A DNA stretch of 34,094 nucleotides from Hyphomicrobiaceae bacterium (GTDB taxonomy: Bacteria > Pseudomonadota > Alphaproteobacteria > Rhizobiales > HXMU1428-3): contig JAJFHF010000194.1 of assembly GCA_021775775.1 (NCBI GenBank), forward strand, positions 1-34,094, written 5' to 3'. The notes under the pieces are model-generated. The model was given only the letters and a program-made list of their open reading frames with translations, ran no database searches and was not told the origin of the DNA. Positions within the stretch are counted from its first letter, which is position 1. Each line of letters begins with the position of its first letter. This document shows, one piece after another, positions 1 through 7,893 of the stretch. The position numbers were made by a program, and so were the translations under genes.

Positions 1-284
1 TCAGAGCCGTCTTCTAATTTTAGCCGCTTAGATTTGCCATGCAAAGCGGCCGCTTTACCATGCACATAATCAATGCCCAAATTATTATAGTGATCTTTAT
101 CTTGTCGTAGATAAGTGCCATCTTCACCTACTTTTTCAATCAGGTAATAGGGAATGGCCATACGAGAATAGGGGGGTTCAGGTTCTCCGCCCAATAAAGT
201 TATTTTTGCATTTTTGTCATGTTTTCGAAGCGTTTCAGCTGCGGTGACACCGGCAGGTCCGGCACCAAGTACAAGATAATGCAT
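1..284 (-). CDS. FAD/NAD(P)-dependent oxidoreductase, N-terminal part (cut by window edge)
   Basis: Only the first 94 codons are present; the gene runs off the left edge. The start is the ATG at 284. The protein opens with a Rossmann dinucleotide-binding motif (LGAGPAGVTAAETL, residues 6-19), followed by an acidic-loop strand end (KITLLGGEPEPPYSRM) typical of the FAD-binding domain of pyridine-nucleotide disulfide and nitrite-reductase-like flavoproteins. It lies downstream of the AOR and ferredoxin genes on the same strand. In Aromatoleum-type AOR the third subunit is an FAD protein that passes electrons to NAD+, and that is the most likely role here. The 251-bp gap before it contains a hairpin terminator, so it may be transcribed separately or by read-through. 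A generic ferredoxin or rubredoxin reductase is the main alternative. Confidence 0.8.
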   Translation of the reverse strand, partial: MHYLVLGAGPAGVTAAETLRKHDKNAKITLLGGEPEPPYSRMAIPYYLIEKVGEDGTYLRQDKDHYNNLGIDYVHGKAAALHGKSKRLKLEDGS

Positions 285-500
285 GACGCAATCCCTCATT
301 CGTTACTTTGTTGATTTATTCAATTAGCAATAAAATTTCAAAAACACATCCACGTTCAAGCAACCCACATTTGTCTGCATGGTTTGTTTTGCATGTAACA
401 GATAAAACAAAGCCAAAGCCAAGATCAAACAGCAATTGCAAAGGGCATATTATTATAATTTATTGGCCCCGCGATGCAGGTCTATATCAAAAAATATAAA

Positions 501-527
501 TCGGCCCCTTAAATTTTAAGGGGCCGA
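501..527 (-). terminator. rho-independent terminator after the AOR gene
   Basis: Arms TCGGCCCCTTA (501-511) and TAAGGGGCCGA (517-527) are perfect inverted repeats with a 5-nt loop. It sits 8 bp beyond the AOR stop codon. Read on the minus strand, the hairpin is followed by a T-rich run (complement of 490-500). It should end or attenuate the ferredoxin-AOR transcript before the FAD gene. Confidence 0.8.
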
Positions 528-535
528 GATAATTA

Positions 536-2389
536 TTAAAGACCTAAACGAGCACGCGTTTCATCTGTTGGTGTCCCATCAGTAGACCAACCACGTAGCT
601 CATAATATTCAGGAAGCATCTTATCAAGACCAGCAACCAACCCTTGCGCAGGGCCAGTTTTGGCAGCTTCTTTCAACAAGCGATCGGGGAGGGTATCTTG
701 ATCCCCTTTGATGCCTGCCGCCATATTGAACTGACGCTCGAGGTTCCAAATGCGTTCGCCAACTTCCATTAGATTATCAACAGACCAATCCCCTTCACAA
801 GCAGCATTCACTTGTGGGGCGATATCTTCCATTGTCCAGGCAAAGGTGGTGAAAACGCAAATGCCAGCACTGTCAACAGCAGCCGTTGCATCTTGGAAAG
901 CTTTAACCAGGCCAGCTTTGCCCTCGGTCACCAAAGGATCTGTCTTTTCAGGGATCCCAAGGATTTCAGAAGACACAGTATAAGACCGCAAATGACAAGC
1001 CCCGCGATTTGAGGTAGCATAAGTCAGTCCCATGCCTTGAATGCCGCGTGGATCATAAGCTGGGAATTCTTGGCCCTTAACTGTCATAGATAGTTCAGGT
1101 CGTCCATATTTTGCACATAAACGAGCTGAGCCCATGCCTAGTTCAACACCAAAACCTTCAGCGGTACCAACGAGCTCACAAGCTTTGGTTAAGGCTTCTG
1201 CATTGCCAAATTTAAGCTCTAGCCCGCCGGTTGTATCTGAGTTGATAATCCCTTCTTCATATAAATCCATGGCTGCGCCAATTGTGGCCCCCAAAGTGAT
1301 AGGGTCAAGACCATGTTCATTACATAAGAAATTGGCATAGGTTAGGGCATCTAGATCATTCACACCAGTTGAGGCCCCAAGAGCCCATGCGGCTTCATAT
1401 TCAAGACCACCAGAATTGTGCTTGTAGCGATCTCTACCCTCTCCTTGCAGTGAAAAGTGTGTTGGATCGATTGTCGAAATCCGCCCACAAGCAATGGTAC
1501 AGCCAAAACAACCAACATTGGTTGTCAGATTCGCTTTGCCATCGGCACGGCGCGGTTCTGCCATAGCTTCAGCAGAAATATCATGCGCGCCATCAAACTG
1601 GACATCGCGCCCATTGCGCGTTGGTAGGGCGCCTGTTTCATTAATTACGTTCATTAGAACTTGAGTACCAAAAGCTGGCAGGCCTTCGCCTGTCACAGCA
1701 TTTTCCGCGAGCACTTTTTTGCCAGCGTCAGTGGCTGCAAAGAAAGCATCCGGGTTCTCAACATCAACACCATTTGAGCCGCGTGCGACAATTGCTTTTA
1801 GGTTTTTGGAACCCATAACGGCCCCAACCCCAGAGCGACCAGCAGCCCGGTGTTTGTTATTGACGATGCAGGCGTAAAGAACGCCTTTTTCACCCGAGGC
1901 ACCAATGGCCGCCACGTGTGCTAAAGGATCTTGCACTTCTGCTTTAATCTCATCATCAGTGTCCCAAACGCTTTTGCCCCATAAATGAGAGGCATCTCTG
2001 AGTTGAACATTGTCATTAAAGATTGAAAGATAAACAGGTTTTGGTGATTTTCCTTCCAGGATCACCATGTCATAGCCAGAAAACTTCAATTCTGGGCCAA
2101 AATAACCACCCGAATTTGAACAAGCAATGGCACCTGTTAGCGGCCCCTTGGTGATAACTGAATAACGACCACCAGTAGAGGCACATGTTCCTGTCAAAGG
2201 TCCTGTTGCGAAAATCATTTTATTTTCAGGAGAAAGAGGATCAACATTCGGATCCATTTCTTCTGATAAGTATTTTGTCGCTAACCCGCGTTGACCAAGA
2301 TATTTTTGAGCCCATTCCATATTCAAAGGCTCAGTTGTAATCTCACCAGCGGTAAGATTCACTCTTAAGATTTTACGTGTCCAAGACAT
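536..2389 (-). CDS. aldehyde:ferredoxin oxidoreductase, tungstopterin catalytic subunit
   Basis: AOR-family enzymes oxidise aldehydes to carboxylic acids, and some reduce acids, at a tungsten bis-pterin centre next to one [4Fe-4S] cluster. In the frame counted from a GTG at 2395 (619 residues), the cluster ligands are visible as C296-x2-C299-x3-C303 plus a distal Cys at 513. Conserved pterin-binding stretches are AGRSGVGAVMGSKNLKAI (about 185-202) and AYDPRG (446-451). I prefer the ATG at 2389, giving 617 residues, because it has AAGGAG 8 bp upstream; the GTG is only 2 bp from that site. Length is normal for the family. The ferredoxin gene lies 25 bp upstream and is surely co-transcribed. Substrate range cannot be read from sequence. 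Anaerobic E. coli YdhV-like enzymes are an alternative subfamily. Confidence 0.93.
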   Translation of the reverse strand: MSWTRKILRVNLTAGEITTEPLNMEWAQKYLGQRGLATKYLSEEMDPNVDPLSPENKMIFATGPLTGTCASTGGRYSVITKGPLTGAIACSNSGGYFGPELKFSGYDMVILEGKSPKPVYLSIFNDNVQLRDASHLWGKSVWDTDDEIKAEVQDPLAHVAAIGASGEKGVLYACIVNNKHRAAGRSGVGAVMGSKNLKAIVARGSNGVDVENPDAFFAATDAGKKVLAENAVTGEGLPAFGTQVLMNVINETGALPTRNGRDVQFDGAHDISAEAMAEPRRADGKANLTTNVGCFGCTIACGRISTIDPTHFSLQGEGRDRYKHNSGGLEYEAAWALGASTGVNDLDALTYANFLCNEHGLDPITLGATIGAAMDLYEEGIINSDTTGGLELKFGNAEALTKACELVGTAEGFGVELGMGSARLCAKYGRPELSMTVKGQEFPAYDPRGIQGMGLTYATSNRGACHLRSYTVSSEILGIPEKTDPLVTEGKAGLVKAFQDATAAVDSAGICVFTTFAWTMEDIAPQVNAACEGDWSVDNLMEVGERIWNLERQFNMAAGIKGDQDTLPDRLLKEAAKTGPAQGLVAGLDKMLPEYYELRGWSTDGTPTDETRARLGL

Positions 2390-2414
2390 GGGCACATCTC
2401 CTTTGATTAAATTA

Positions 2415-2891
2415 TTATGATGTTTGAGCAGCAGAATCTGTTTTTGCAGCCCATGCTCTCATTTTGTCAAACCCTTGTTGCTCTACATCTGTATATGTAA
2501 TCGCATCAGTTGGGCACGCTTTTGCACAAGCAGGATCGCCAGAGCAAAGATCACATTTGATCACTTTACCAGTGTCTGCATTGTAGTTAATGGTGCCAAA
2601 GGGGCAGGCAATGGTGCAAACCTTACAGCCAACACAAAGATTGTCATGTACCAGCTTTACGCCAGAGGCATGATCAGTGGTGATGGCGTTAACAGGGCAA
2701 GCCTGCTGGCACCATGCTTCATCACACTGTGTGCAAGTATAAGGGACAAAACGGCCTTCTTCGTGAAAGTCAAAAATCCGAATGCGGGATTTTGATGGGT
2801 TGAAAGTTTGTTCTTTCTCATAGGCGCATGCTAATTCACATTGCTTACAAGACGTACATTTACCAGGATCGATAACCAGCGCTAGCTGCAT
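2415..2891 (-). CDS. four-cluster ferredoxin-like electron-transfer subunit of AOR
   Basis: The 158-residue protein carries sixteen cysteines in four sets: C12/15/18/22, C53/56/61/65, C86/89/92/96 and C113/116/122/126. This fits four [4Fe-4S] clusters of the polyferredoxin type (DMSO reductase B, HycB and AorA-like). The start at 2891 is chosen over the upstream codon at 2906 because GAGGAGGGA lies 5 bp before it. There is no signal peptide, so it acts in the cytoplasm. It is the first gene of the operon, directly before AOR, as in the aorA-aorB order of Aromatoleum. Its likely job is to carry electrons between the tungsten subunit and the FAD subunit. Confidence 0.88.
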   Translation of the reverse strand: MQLALVIDPGKCTSCKQCELACAYEKEQTFNPSKSRIRIFDFHEEGRFVPYTCTQCDEAWCQQACPVNAITTDHASGVKLVHDNLCVGCKVCTIACPFGTINYNADTGKVIKCDLCSGDPACAKACPTDAITYTDVEQQGFDKMRAWAAKTDSAAQTS

Positions 2892-3333
2892 GAGTTCCCT
2901 CCTCAAATTATCTGTTGTTACGGCAATTAAAGCCCTTTGAGTATAGTTCTAATTTTTAACAAGGAGGTGGCAATTTCAAAATAGAAGCGACTGTCAAAAT
3001 AAATGACATCATCTAAAGTTTCGCCGTCCCTTATTCATTTTAGTTATTATTATCAAAGAACCTAAAAGAGATTTTGCCTAAAGTTAAAGCCAGGTGGCCC
3101 AACCGCCATATGGTAAACCTGAGAAAAAATCAAAGTTCATCGTTTTTGCAGCTTAGCACAAAATATTTTTTTCGGCGAGATGGGAAAACAGACTTTATCC
3201 GAAGGTATAGTATTTCGGGCTAGATTTAAAATATACTAGTATGAATTGCATATTATTGCATGAAAATGCTGAATGTATTGTTTGATGCATTCCAAAATGA
3301 CAAAACAAACGGGCAATTACTGAAGAAACTGAC
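2892..3333. other. 442-bp intergenic region upstream of the ferredoxin-AOR operon
   Basis: No convincing gene. It must hold the minus-strand promoter for the AOR operon, but I could not fix one. The ribosome-binding site of the ferredoxin gene is at about 2896-2905. AT-rich symmetrical elements occur near 3230-3295, for example ATACTAGTAT and GAATG...CATTC arms around TATTGTTTGATG. No clear terminator was found for the gene ending at 3334. Confidence 0.5.
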
Positions 3334-4071
3334 CTATTTTATCTCAATCTCAGGATAGCGATGTTTACCGCGATCGCCTTCAACCAAATCTTCGCCGCCA
3401 ATTGGGCGTTCATAGTCTGTCTTCGGTGGGACAGCCAATTCATTCATATCAGTTTCCCAGACGACGCCTTTAATAGAGCCATCAGCTTGGTACTTCATGC
3501 GATAATAAACCCCATTCCAAAAATTGATGCCATATTCAGCTTGAGCTTTGTGAATAAACAAAAATGCATATTCCAAATCCATAAGATTGTCTTTGGTGAT
3601 GATATCTTTGGTTTTATAAGGGTAGATAAGATGACAAACGGTTTGAATGCCATCAATACATTTAAAAGGGCGCATAGATAAAAAATGGTCACTAAATAAG
3701 GATCCATCCATATTCACTTTAAAATGCGTGCCTTCAGCAACTGGCGTAAATATAATTTCACCAATTTTCAAGTTCTTCCCACCGGCCCCTAGAAGTGTGA
3801 TGGACTTTACAGTTTTCTTTTTTGTAGCGGCAATTTTTATACTATTGGCAGATTTGCGATCACATGTGGTCGAGGGCAGGTTGTGACAACCGGTGCGCGC
3901 CATAGCCAGTGTTTGGCTCTTAGTTTTAAAATCACTGGCAATCGCCTTGGTATAGCCGTTGATGATTGAGTTCGCCTGGTCGCTGGTGACTGACAGAGGG
4001 AGGAAATAATAAAAAGCGGCACATAAAACGACCAAAGCAACTTTTAATAGTATTTTGGAGATGAAATCCAT
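3334..4071 (-). CDS. uncharacterised membrane-anchored periplasmic protein
   Basis: I do not recognise this 245-residue protein. Residues 1-6 are a short N-terminal segment before a hydrophobic stretch (about 7-26) that looks like an uncleaved signal anchor or signal peptide. The rest is hydrophilic and probably periplasmic. Four cysteines come in two pairs (C62/C70 and C138/C146) that could form disulfides. A predicted beta-rich centre (ITLLGAGGKNLKIGEIIFTP) precedes a helical part containing LEYAFLFIHKAQAEYG. The C-terminus is charged. RBS AGAGGG lies about 10 bp before the ATG. It follows the rhodanese-like gene on the same strand after about 175 bp, so they may form a transcription unit. 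No function is assigned. Confidence 0.7.
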   Translation of the reverse strand: MDFISKILLKVALVVLCAAFYYFLPLSVTSDQANSIINGYTKAIASDFKTKSQTLAMARTGCHNLPSTTCDRKSANSIKIAATKKKTVKSITLLGAGGKNLKIGEIIFTPVAEGTHFKVNMDGSLFSDHFLSMRPFKCIDGIQTVCHLIYPYKTKDIITKDNLMDLEYAFLFIHKAQAEYGINFWNGVYYRMKYQADGSIKGVVWETDMNELAVPPKTDYERPIGGEDLVEGDRGKHRYPEIEIK

Positions 4072-4245
4072 AGTTTCTATACCCTCTTAGAGCAACACTC
4101 GTTTTTATTTTGATATATGAGCAAAAAATCCAAGGTCATAAGGCCAAGTTATCTTTTGATAGTCTGTCAGCTTATTCAGTTCGAAACATGACGTCCAGAT
4201 CATATCGGGAGAATATATGTAAGAAATATTTCAGCACGTCATACA

Positions 4246-4890
4246 TTAGTCTGTAATTTGAACGCGAACAGGCACGGCGTTGACCAAAGGGTGTCCTTGA
4301 TCTCTCCACTCATCACTGCCCTCAGGAAACCAAAGTAAATTGGTATATCCCCATCGCGCCGCCCGGCGCACTGCATTCCATGCCATCCAGCAATCCGCCG
4401 TGCAATAAACAATAAGCGGTTTATTTTTGTCACCCATCGTTAGGGTTTCCAAATTGGATTTAAAATAAGTCTTTTGGGCGCTGGTTAATGTGCCTGTGCC
4501 CACATCAGCAAGCCAGGTGCTACCAGGTATATTGGCGCGAGGTTTTGCCAACCGCCAGTGTCCATCGATGGGATCAGGCCCAGTGCCTGTATGGGCCATG
4601 ACATCAAGAAATATCGCTGATTTATTTTGAAAATGAGAAAGGGCCTGCGCGACAGTTATCCGCGTCCCTCCGGGCACAGATTTCGGCAAAGCTGCGCGAT
4701 AATAGGCTGTGCGATAGCCTGTTTTTGAATCAATATATCGATATCGTTTATGCCAAATAATCTGATCTTGTTGGAGGGGCCGAGGCTTTGCTGCAACTGC
4801 ATTTGTCGAAGATTTTAACGATTGGGAACAGAGGCAGGTTAAAAATAGAACCATTACACAAACAAATGCAGTTAGATGATTATCTCTCAT
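4246..4890 (-). CDS. exported rhodanese-like protein, PQQ-associated CXXCW-motif family
   Basis: This 214-residue protein has an N-terminal signal sequence (hydrophobic 8-20) and a rhodanese fold: AIFLDVMAH (about 92-100) corresponds to the first core strand. The active loop reads C163-TAD-C167-W168, followed by MAWNAVRRA. That loop matches the signature of the 'PQQ-dependent catabolism-associated CXXCW motif' family, which usually sits next to quinoprotein alcohol dehydrogenases. No quinoprotein dehydrogenase is present in this window, so the usual partner must lie elsewhere or the protein has another role, perhaps periplasmic thiol chemistry. It diverges from the ABC importer operon across a 415-bp gap. 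Confidence 0.82.
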   Translation of the reverse strand: MRDNHLTAFVCVMVLFLTCLCSQSLKSSTNAVAAKPRPLQQDQIIWHKRYRYIDSKTGYRTAYYRAALPKSVPGGTRITVAQALSHFQNKSAIFLDVMAHTGTGPDPIDGHWRLAKPRANIPGSTWLADVGTGTLTSAQKTYFKSNLETLTMGDKNKPLIVYCTADCWMAWNAVRRAARWGYTNLLWFPEGSDEWRDQGHPLVNAVPVRVQITD

Positions 4891-5305
4891 GTCTTTCTCA
4901 AGTTCTATAGGCTAACATTTTATGCTCTGTTGGGTCACTATCTAGTCGATTTTCCTAATTTAGCTTAAAGGCAATACTAGTCAGAATGTTAAAAAACGTC
5001 TAGGAGCATTTGTTCATTAAATATATCTATATGGAGATCGTAACTTAAGTGAGACCCCAGATTATAAAAGAGTATATCAATGACAAAAAATTGTTATTGG
5101 TCTAACGAACACAAACACAAATAAAGCGGCCCCTTAACCGCGAATGGTACTTTGTTTCGTATTTCTATCTTGTTTAACATATATATCTTTGTTTAATGGG
5201 TTTTTGAATTGTTTGTTAAAAGGGTAACTTATAATTAAAAGCCCATCTATCAGTGAGCGAGTGCATCTTTGTTTCGAGTGCATCTTTGTTTAAAGGAAAA
5301 ATTAT
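4891..5305. other. 415-bp divergent intergenic region
   Basis: No gene seen. It separates the rhodanese-like gene (minus) from the ABC importer operon (plus) and should carry both promoters. The right half is rich in TTTGTTT-type words (near 5151, 5189 and 5206) and ends in a perfect 17-bp tandem duplication. A short GCGG/CCGC hairpin lies at 5126-5141. Confidence 0.5.
5258..5291 (+). repeat. perfect 17-bp tandem duplication in the ABC-operon leader
   Basis: CGAGTGCATCTTTGTTT occurs at 5258-5274 and again, without interruption, at 5275-5291. The second copy abuts the AAAGGA ribosome-binding site of the gene starting at 5306. Confidence 0.9.
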
Positions 5306-6319
5306 ATGAAAAAAGCTGTTGCAATCAGCTGCTATTTTTTCGTTTTGATTTTTATGGGATCCATCATTCCGCTAAAAGCGCAGGATAATGTGCGTGTTGC
5401 AGCCCTAAAATTTGGCACCGTGAACTGGGTGTTTGAAATAATCAAACGGCGCAAATTAGATGAGAAATATAAATTTGATATGTCCATTGTTCCTCTCGCG
5501 AGTGCCAATGGGTCTAAGATTGCTTTGCAAGGTGGCTCCGCTGACATAGTGGTGACAGATTGGATGTGGGTATCGCGTCGCCGTGCTGATGGCGCTCACT
5601 TTACGCTTGTTCCTTATAGTTCAGCCGCTGGTCACTTAATGGTTGCGGCCGATTCAGACATCAAAACACTTGAAGATTTGCGCGGCAAAAAAATCGGTGT
5701 GGCAGGCGGTCCTCTTGATAAGAGCTGGTTATTCTTTAGAGCCTATACAAAGAAAAAAATAGGTGTTGATATTGCTGAGATCGCAACCCCTGTATATGGG
5801 GCCCCTCCTTTGCTCGCAAATAAAATGCAGCGCGGTGAGTTTGATGCCATTTTGAATTTTTGGCATTACACGGCACGCTTAAAGGCAAAAGGGTTTCGAT
5901 CTTTGGTCTCTGTTAAAGATATGATGACAAATCTTGGTGCCTCAGGTCCAACGGTGACCATAGGGTTTGCATTTTCGCAAAAATGGGCCAGCGAAAATGA
6001 ACCGATGGTCAAAGGGTTTTTAGCTGCCATTCGCGAAGCTGTTGCCATATTAGATCAAGAGGATGAAGTCTGGCAAGAAATAAGACCCTTGATGAAAGTG
6101 AAAGATCAGGCGACTTTTGAGGCGTTGCGAACCTCTTTTCGTGCCGGCATTCTACGACGGCCTTTACTTTTGGAGCAGGCCGATGTGGGGCGCTTATATA
6201 GTGTGCTTGTCGAATTGGGCGGTAAAAAGTTAGTCGGTAAAGCAACAAAATTAAGCCCAGGGACTTTTTGGCTCGTCGGCGATGTTTCCCAGCCAGTGAC
6301 CCAAGATGAGGTCAACTAA
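5306..6319 (+). CDS. ABC importer periplasmic substrate-binding protein (NitT/TauT type)
   Basis: This 337-residue protein has a cleavable signal peptide (residues 1-25, likely cut at KA|Q). The mature part begins VRVAALKFGTVNWVFEII, the first strand and helix of NMT1/SsuA-like type II binding proteins. LEDLRGKKIGVAGGPLDKSW (about 118-137) is the domain-crossover segment of this family, which binds nitrate, taurine, sulfonates, thiamine precursors and similar small molecules. RBS AAAGGA lies 8 bp before the ATG. It is the first gene of a three-gene importer operon, with the permease starting 3 bp after its stop. The ligand is not predictable. Proximity to a PQQ-associated rhodanese gene hints at alcohol or quinoprotein metabolism, which is inference only. 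Confidence 0.88.
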   Translation: MKKAVAISCYFFVLIFMGSIIPLKAQDNVRVAALKFGTVNWVFEIIKRRKLDEKYKFDMSIVPLASANGSKIALQGGSADIVVTDWMWVSRRRADGAHFTLVPYSSAAGHLMVAADSDIKTLEDLRGKKIGVAGGPLDKSWLFFRAYTKKKIGVDIAEIATPVYGAPPLLANKMQRGEFDAILNFWHYTARLKAKGFRSLVSVKDMMTNLGASGPTVTIGFAFSQKWASENEPMVKGFLAAIREAVAILDQEDEVWQEIRPLMKVKDQATFEALRTSFRAGILRRPLLLEQADVGRLYSVLVELGGKKLVGKATKLSPGTFWLVGDVSQPVTQDEVN

Positions 6320-6322
6320 AGT

Positions 6323-7069
6323 ATGGCGCGTTTCTATCCAATTGTGTCGATTGTCGGTTTTATTATATTCTGGTTCGTTATGGCCTATGTGGTAAATGAC
6401 GTTTTGTTTCCAGGCCCGGTAAAAGTCATGGAAGTCTTGGCCAATGAAATTAATAATGGCTCATTAATTTGGCATTTGTTGATTACCCTTTGGCGCGTAA
6501 TGGCTAGCTTTTTAATCGCGATGTTTATTGGCACTGCTATTGGTTTGTTTATGGGGCGCAACCAGATTGCGAATGGTTTGTTTGACCCTTGGCTTGTGTT
6601 TTTCCTCAATGTCCCAGCTTTGGTCATTATCTTTTTATGCTATATCTGGGGCGGGCTTACTGAGTTTGCTGCCATTTTGGCTGTTGTGATCAATAAAGTG
6701 CCCAATGTCGCTGTCATGTTGCGCGAAGGGGCCCGCTCATTAAGTGTAGAACTTGAGGAAATGGCCGACACGTTCCGCTATACAACAAGCCAGCGCTATC
6801 GGCATATTATCTTACCTCAATTGCAGCCATTTATAGCCGCTGCTGGGCGCTCTGGCCTCTCCCTTATTTGGAAAATCGTGCTGGTCGTGGAGTTTCTTGG
6901 CCGCTCAGATGGGGTCGGCTTTCAACTTCATACCGCATTTCAACTGTTTGATGTGGCGGCGATCTTTGCCTATTCAGTGGCATTTATAGTGATAATGTTA
7001 TTAATTGAAATTTTATTCATTCAACCTTGGGAACAATATGCAACACGTTGGCGACAGGAGAGCCATTAA
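6323..7069 (+). CDS. ABC importer permease (BPD_transp_1 / SsuC type)
   Basis: A 248-residue inner-membrane protein with about six hydrophobic segments. The cytoplasmic coupling loop shows an EAA-type motif (EEMADTFRYTTSQRYRHIILP, about 148-168), the contact point for the ATPase in NitT/TauT-type importers. It starts 3 bp after the binding-protein stop, so the two are translationally linked, and its 3' end overlaps the ATPase reading frame. The length is typical of SsuC/TauC-like permeases. Confidence 0.9.
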   Translation: MARFYPIVSIVGFIIFWFVMAYVVNDVLFPGPVKVMEVLANEINNGSLIWHLLITLWRVMASFLIAMFIGTAIGLFMGRNQIANGLFDPWLVFFLNVPALVIIFLCYIWGGLTEFAAILAVVINKVPNVAVMLREGARSLSVELEEMADTFRYTTSQRYRHIILPQLQPFIAAAGRSGLSLIWKIVLVVEFLGRSDGVGFQLHTAFQLFDVAAIFAYSVAFIVIMLLIEILFIQPWEQYATRWRQESH

Positions 7070-7790
7070 GGTTCATATAAAAGAGAAAACCTATCAAGGT
7101 GCTAATGGGGGGCTGGTAACAGCCCTGCGTGACACACAGTTTTCTTTGTTAGAGAACAGCTTTACGGTGCTGTTCGGCCCCTCTGGTTGTGGGAAATCAA
7201 CAATTTTAAGAATCATGGCTGGCTTAGATCAGGATTATCAAGGCTCTCTTGATTGGCCCCATACCCCTAAAATTGGTTTTGTTTTTCAAGAGCCACGTTT
7301 GTTACCATGGCGCTCGGTTCAAGAAAATGTACAACTCAGCGCAGACCCCACTTTTACCAAGGCTGACTTTGATCGTTTGATGCATGTGATGGGGCTAGAA
7401 GAGCTGCTGGATAATTTCCCGAGCGAACTATCCTTAGGCCTTGCCCGGCGGGTCTCCATAGCGCGTGCTTTCGCCACCAAACCAACATTGTTGTTGCTCG
7501 ATGAACCATTCGTCTCTCTTGATGCCCCAACGGCCTCGCGCTTGCGAGAACTTGTGCGCACGGTTTGGACAGACAATCCTATCACGGCGGTGATGGTCAC
7601 TCATGACATGCGCGAAGCCGTGGAGTTGGGGCAGGAGGTTTTGTTGTTCACAGCCCGGCCGGGCCAGGTGCGTGAGCGCTTGAACATCCTCCCTTCAGAC
7701 AGGGAAAATGAGGCCGCAATAGAAGCCAAACGGGTGCAAGTAAAATCGCGCTATCCTGATTTATTTGAAGGTGCCGATTTGCAGGCCTAA
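7038..7790 (+). CDS. ABC importer ATPase (SsuB/TauB type) with atypical signature motif
   Basis: Counted from the ATG at 7038 (250 residues): Walker A GPSGCGKST (47-55), Q-loop VFQEPRLLPW (82-91), Walker B LLLLDEP with D155-E156, and an H-loop VTHD. The signature is LSLGLARR (131-138) instead of the usual LSGGxxxR, which is unusual but still followed by a normal VSIARAF. The start is uncertain. The ATG at 7038 overlaps the permease by 32 bp and lacks a good RBS. An AGGAG at 7056-7060 sits just before an in-frame ATT at 7065, which could be a rare start. Third gene of the importer operon; it powers uptake from the cytoplasmic face. Confidence 0.88.
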   Translation: MQHVGDRRAIKVHIKEKTYQGANGGLVTALRDTQFSLLENSFTVLFGPSGCGKSTILRIMAGLDQDYQGSLDWPHTPKIGFVFQEPRLLPWRSVQENVQLSADPTFTKADFDRLMHVMGLEELLDNFPSELSLGLARRVSIARAFATKPTLLLLDEPFVSLDAPTASRLRELVRTVWTDNPITAVMVTHDMREAVELGQEVLLFTARPGQVRERLNILPSDRENEAAIEAKRVQVKSRYPDLFEGADLQA

Positions 7791-7893
7791 CTGAATCTGT
7801 TGGTCGTCGTCATCTCTCATTTCATTTTTTGAACGCAAAGTTTGAATACCCATTTGATCAGACTTAAATAAAGTGCAAGACCGGCTGTGAAAA

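Noticed and set aside
308-499. 63-codon plus-strand reading frame between the FAD and AOR genes
   Set aside because: Low-complexity composition, no RBS, no recognisable domain; it lies in the gap that contains leader and terminator sequence.
2424-2795. 123-codon plus-strand frame antisense to the ferredoxin gene
   Set aside because: It is the shadow of a strongly conserved sixteen-cysteine protein on the other strand.
2961-2970. Strong Shine-Dalgarno-like AAGGAGGTGG on the plus strand
   Set aside because: The next ATG is about 30 bp away and opens only a 20-codon frame.
2992-2997. TTGACA on the minus strand as -35 for the AOR operon
   Set aside because: No acceptable -10 at 16-18 bp.
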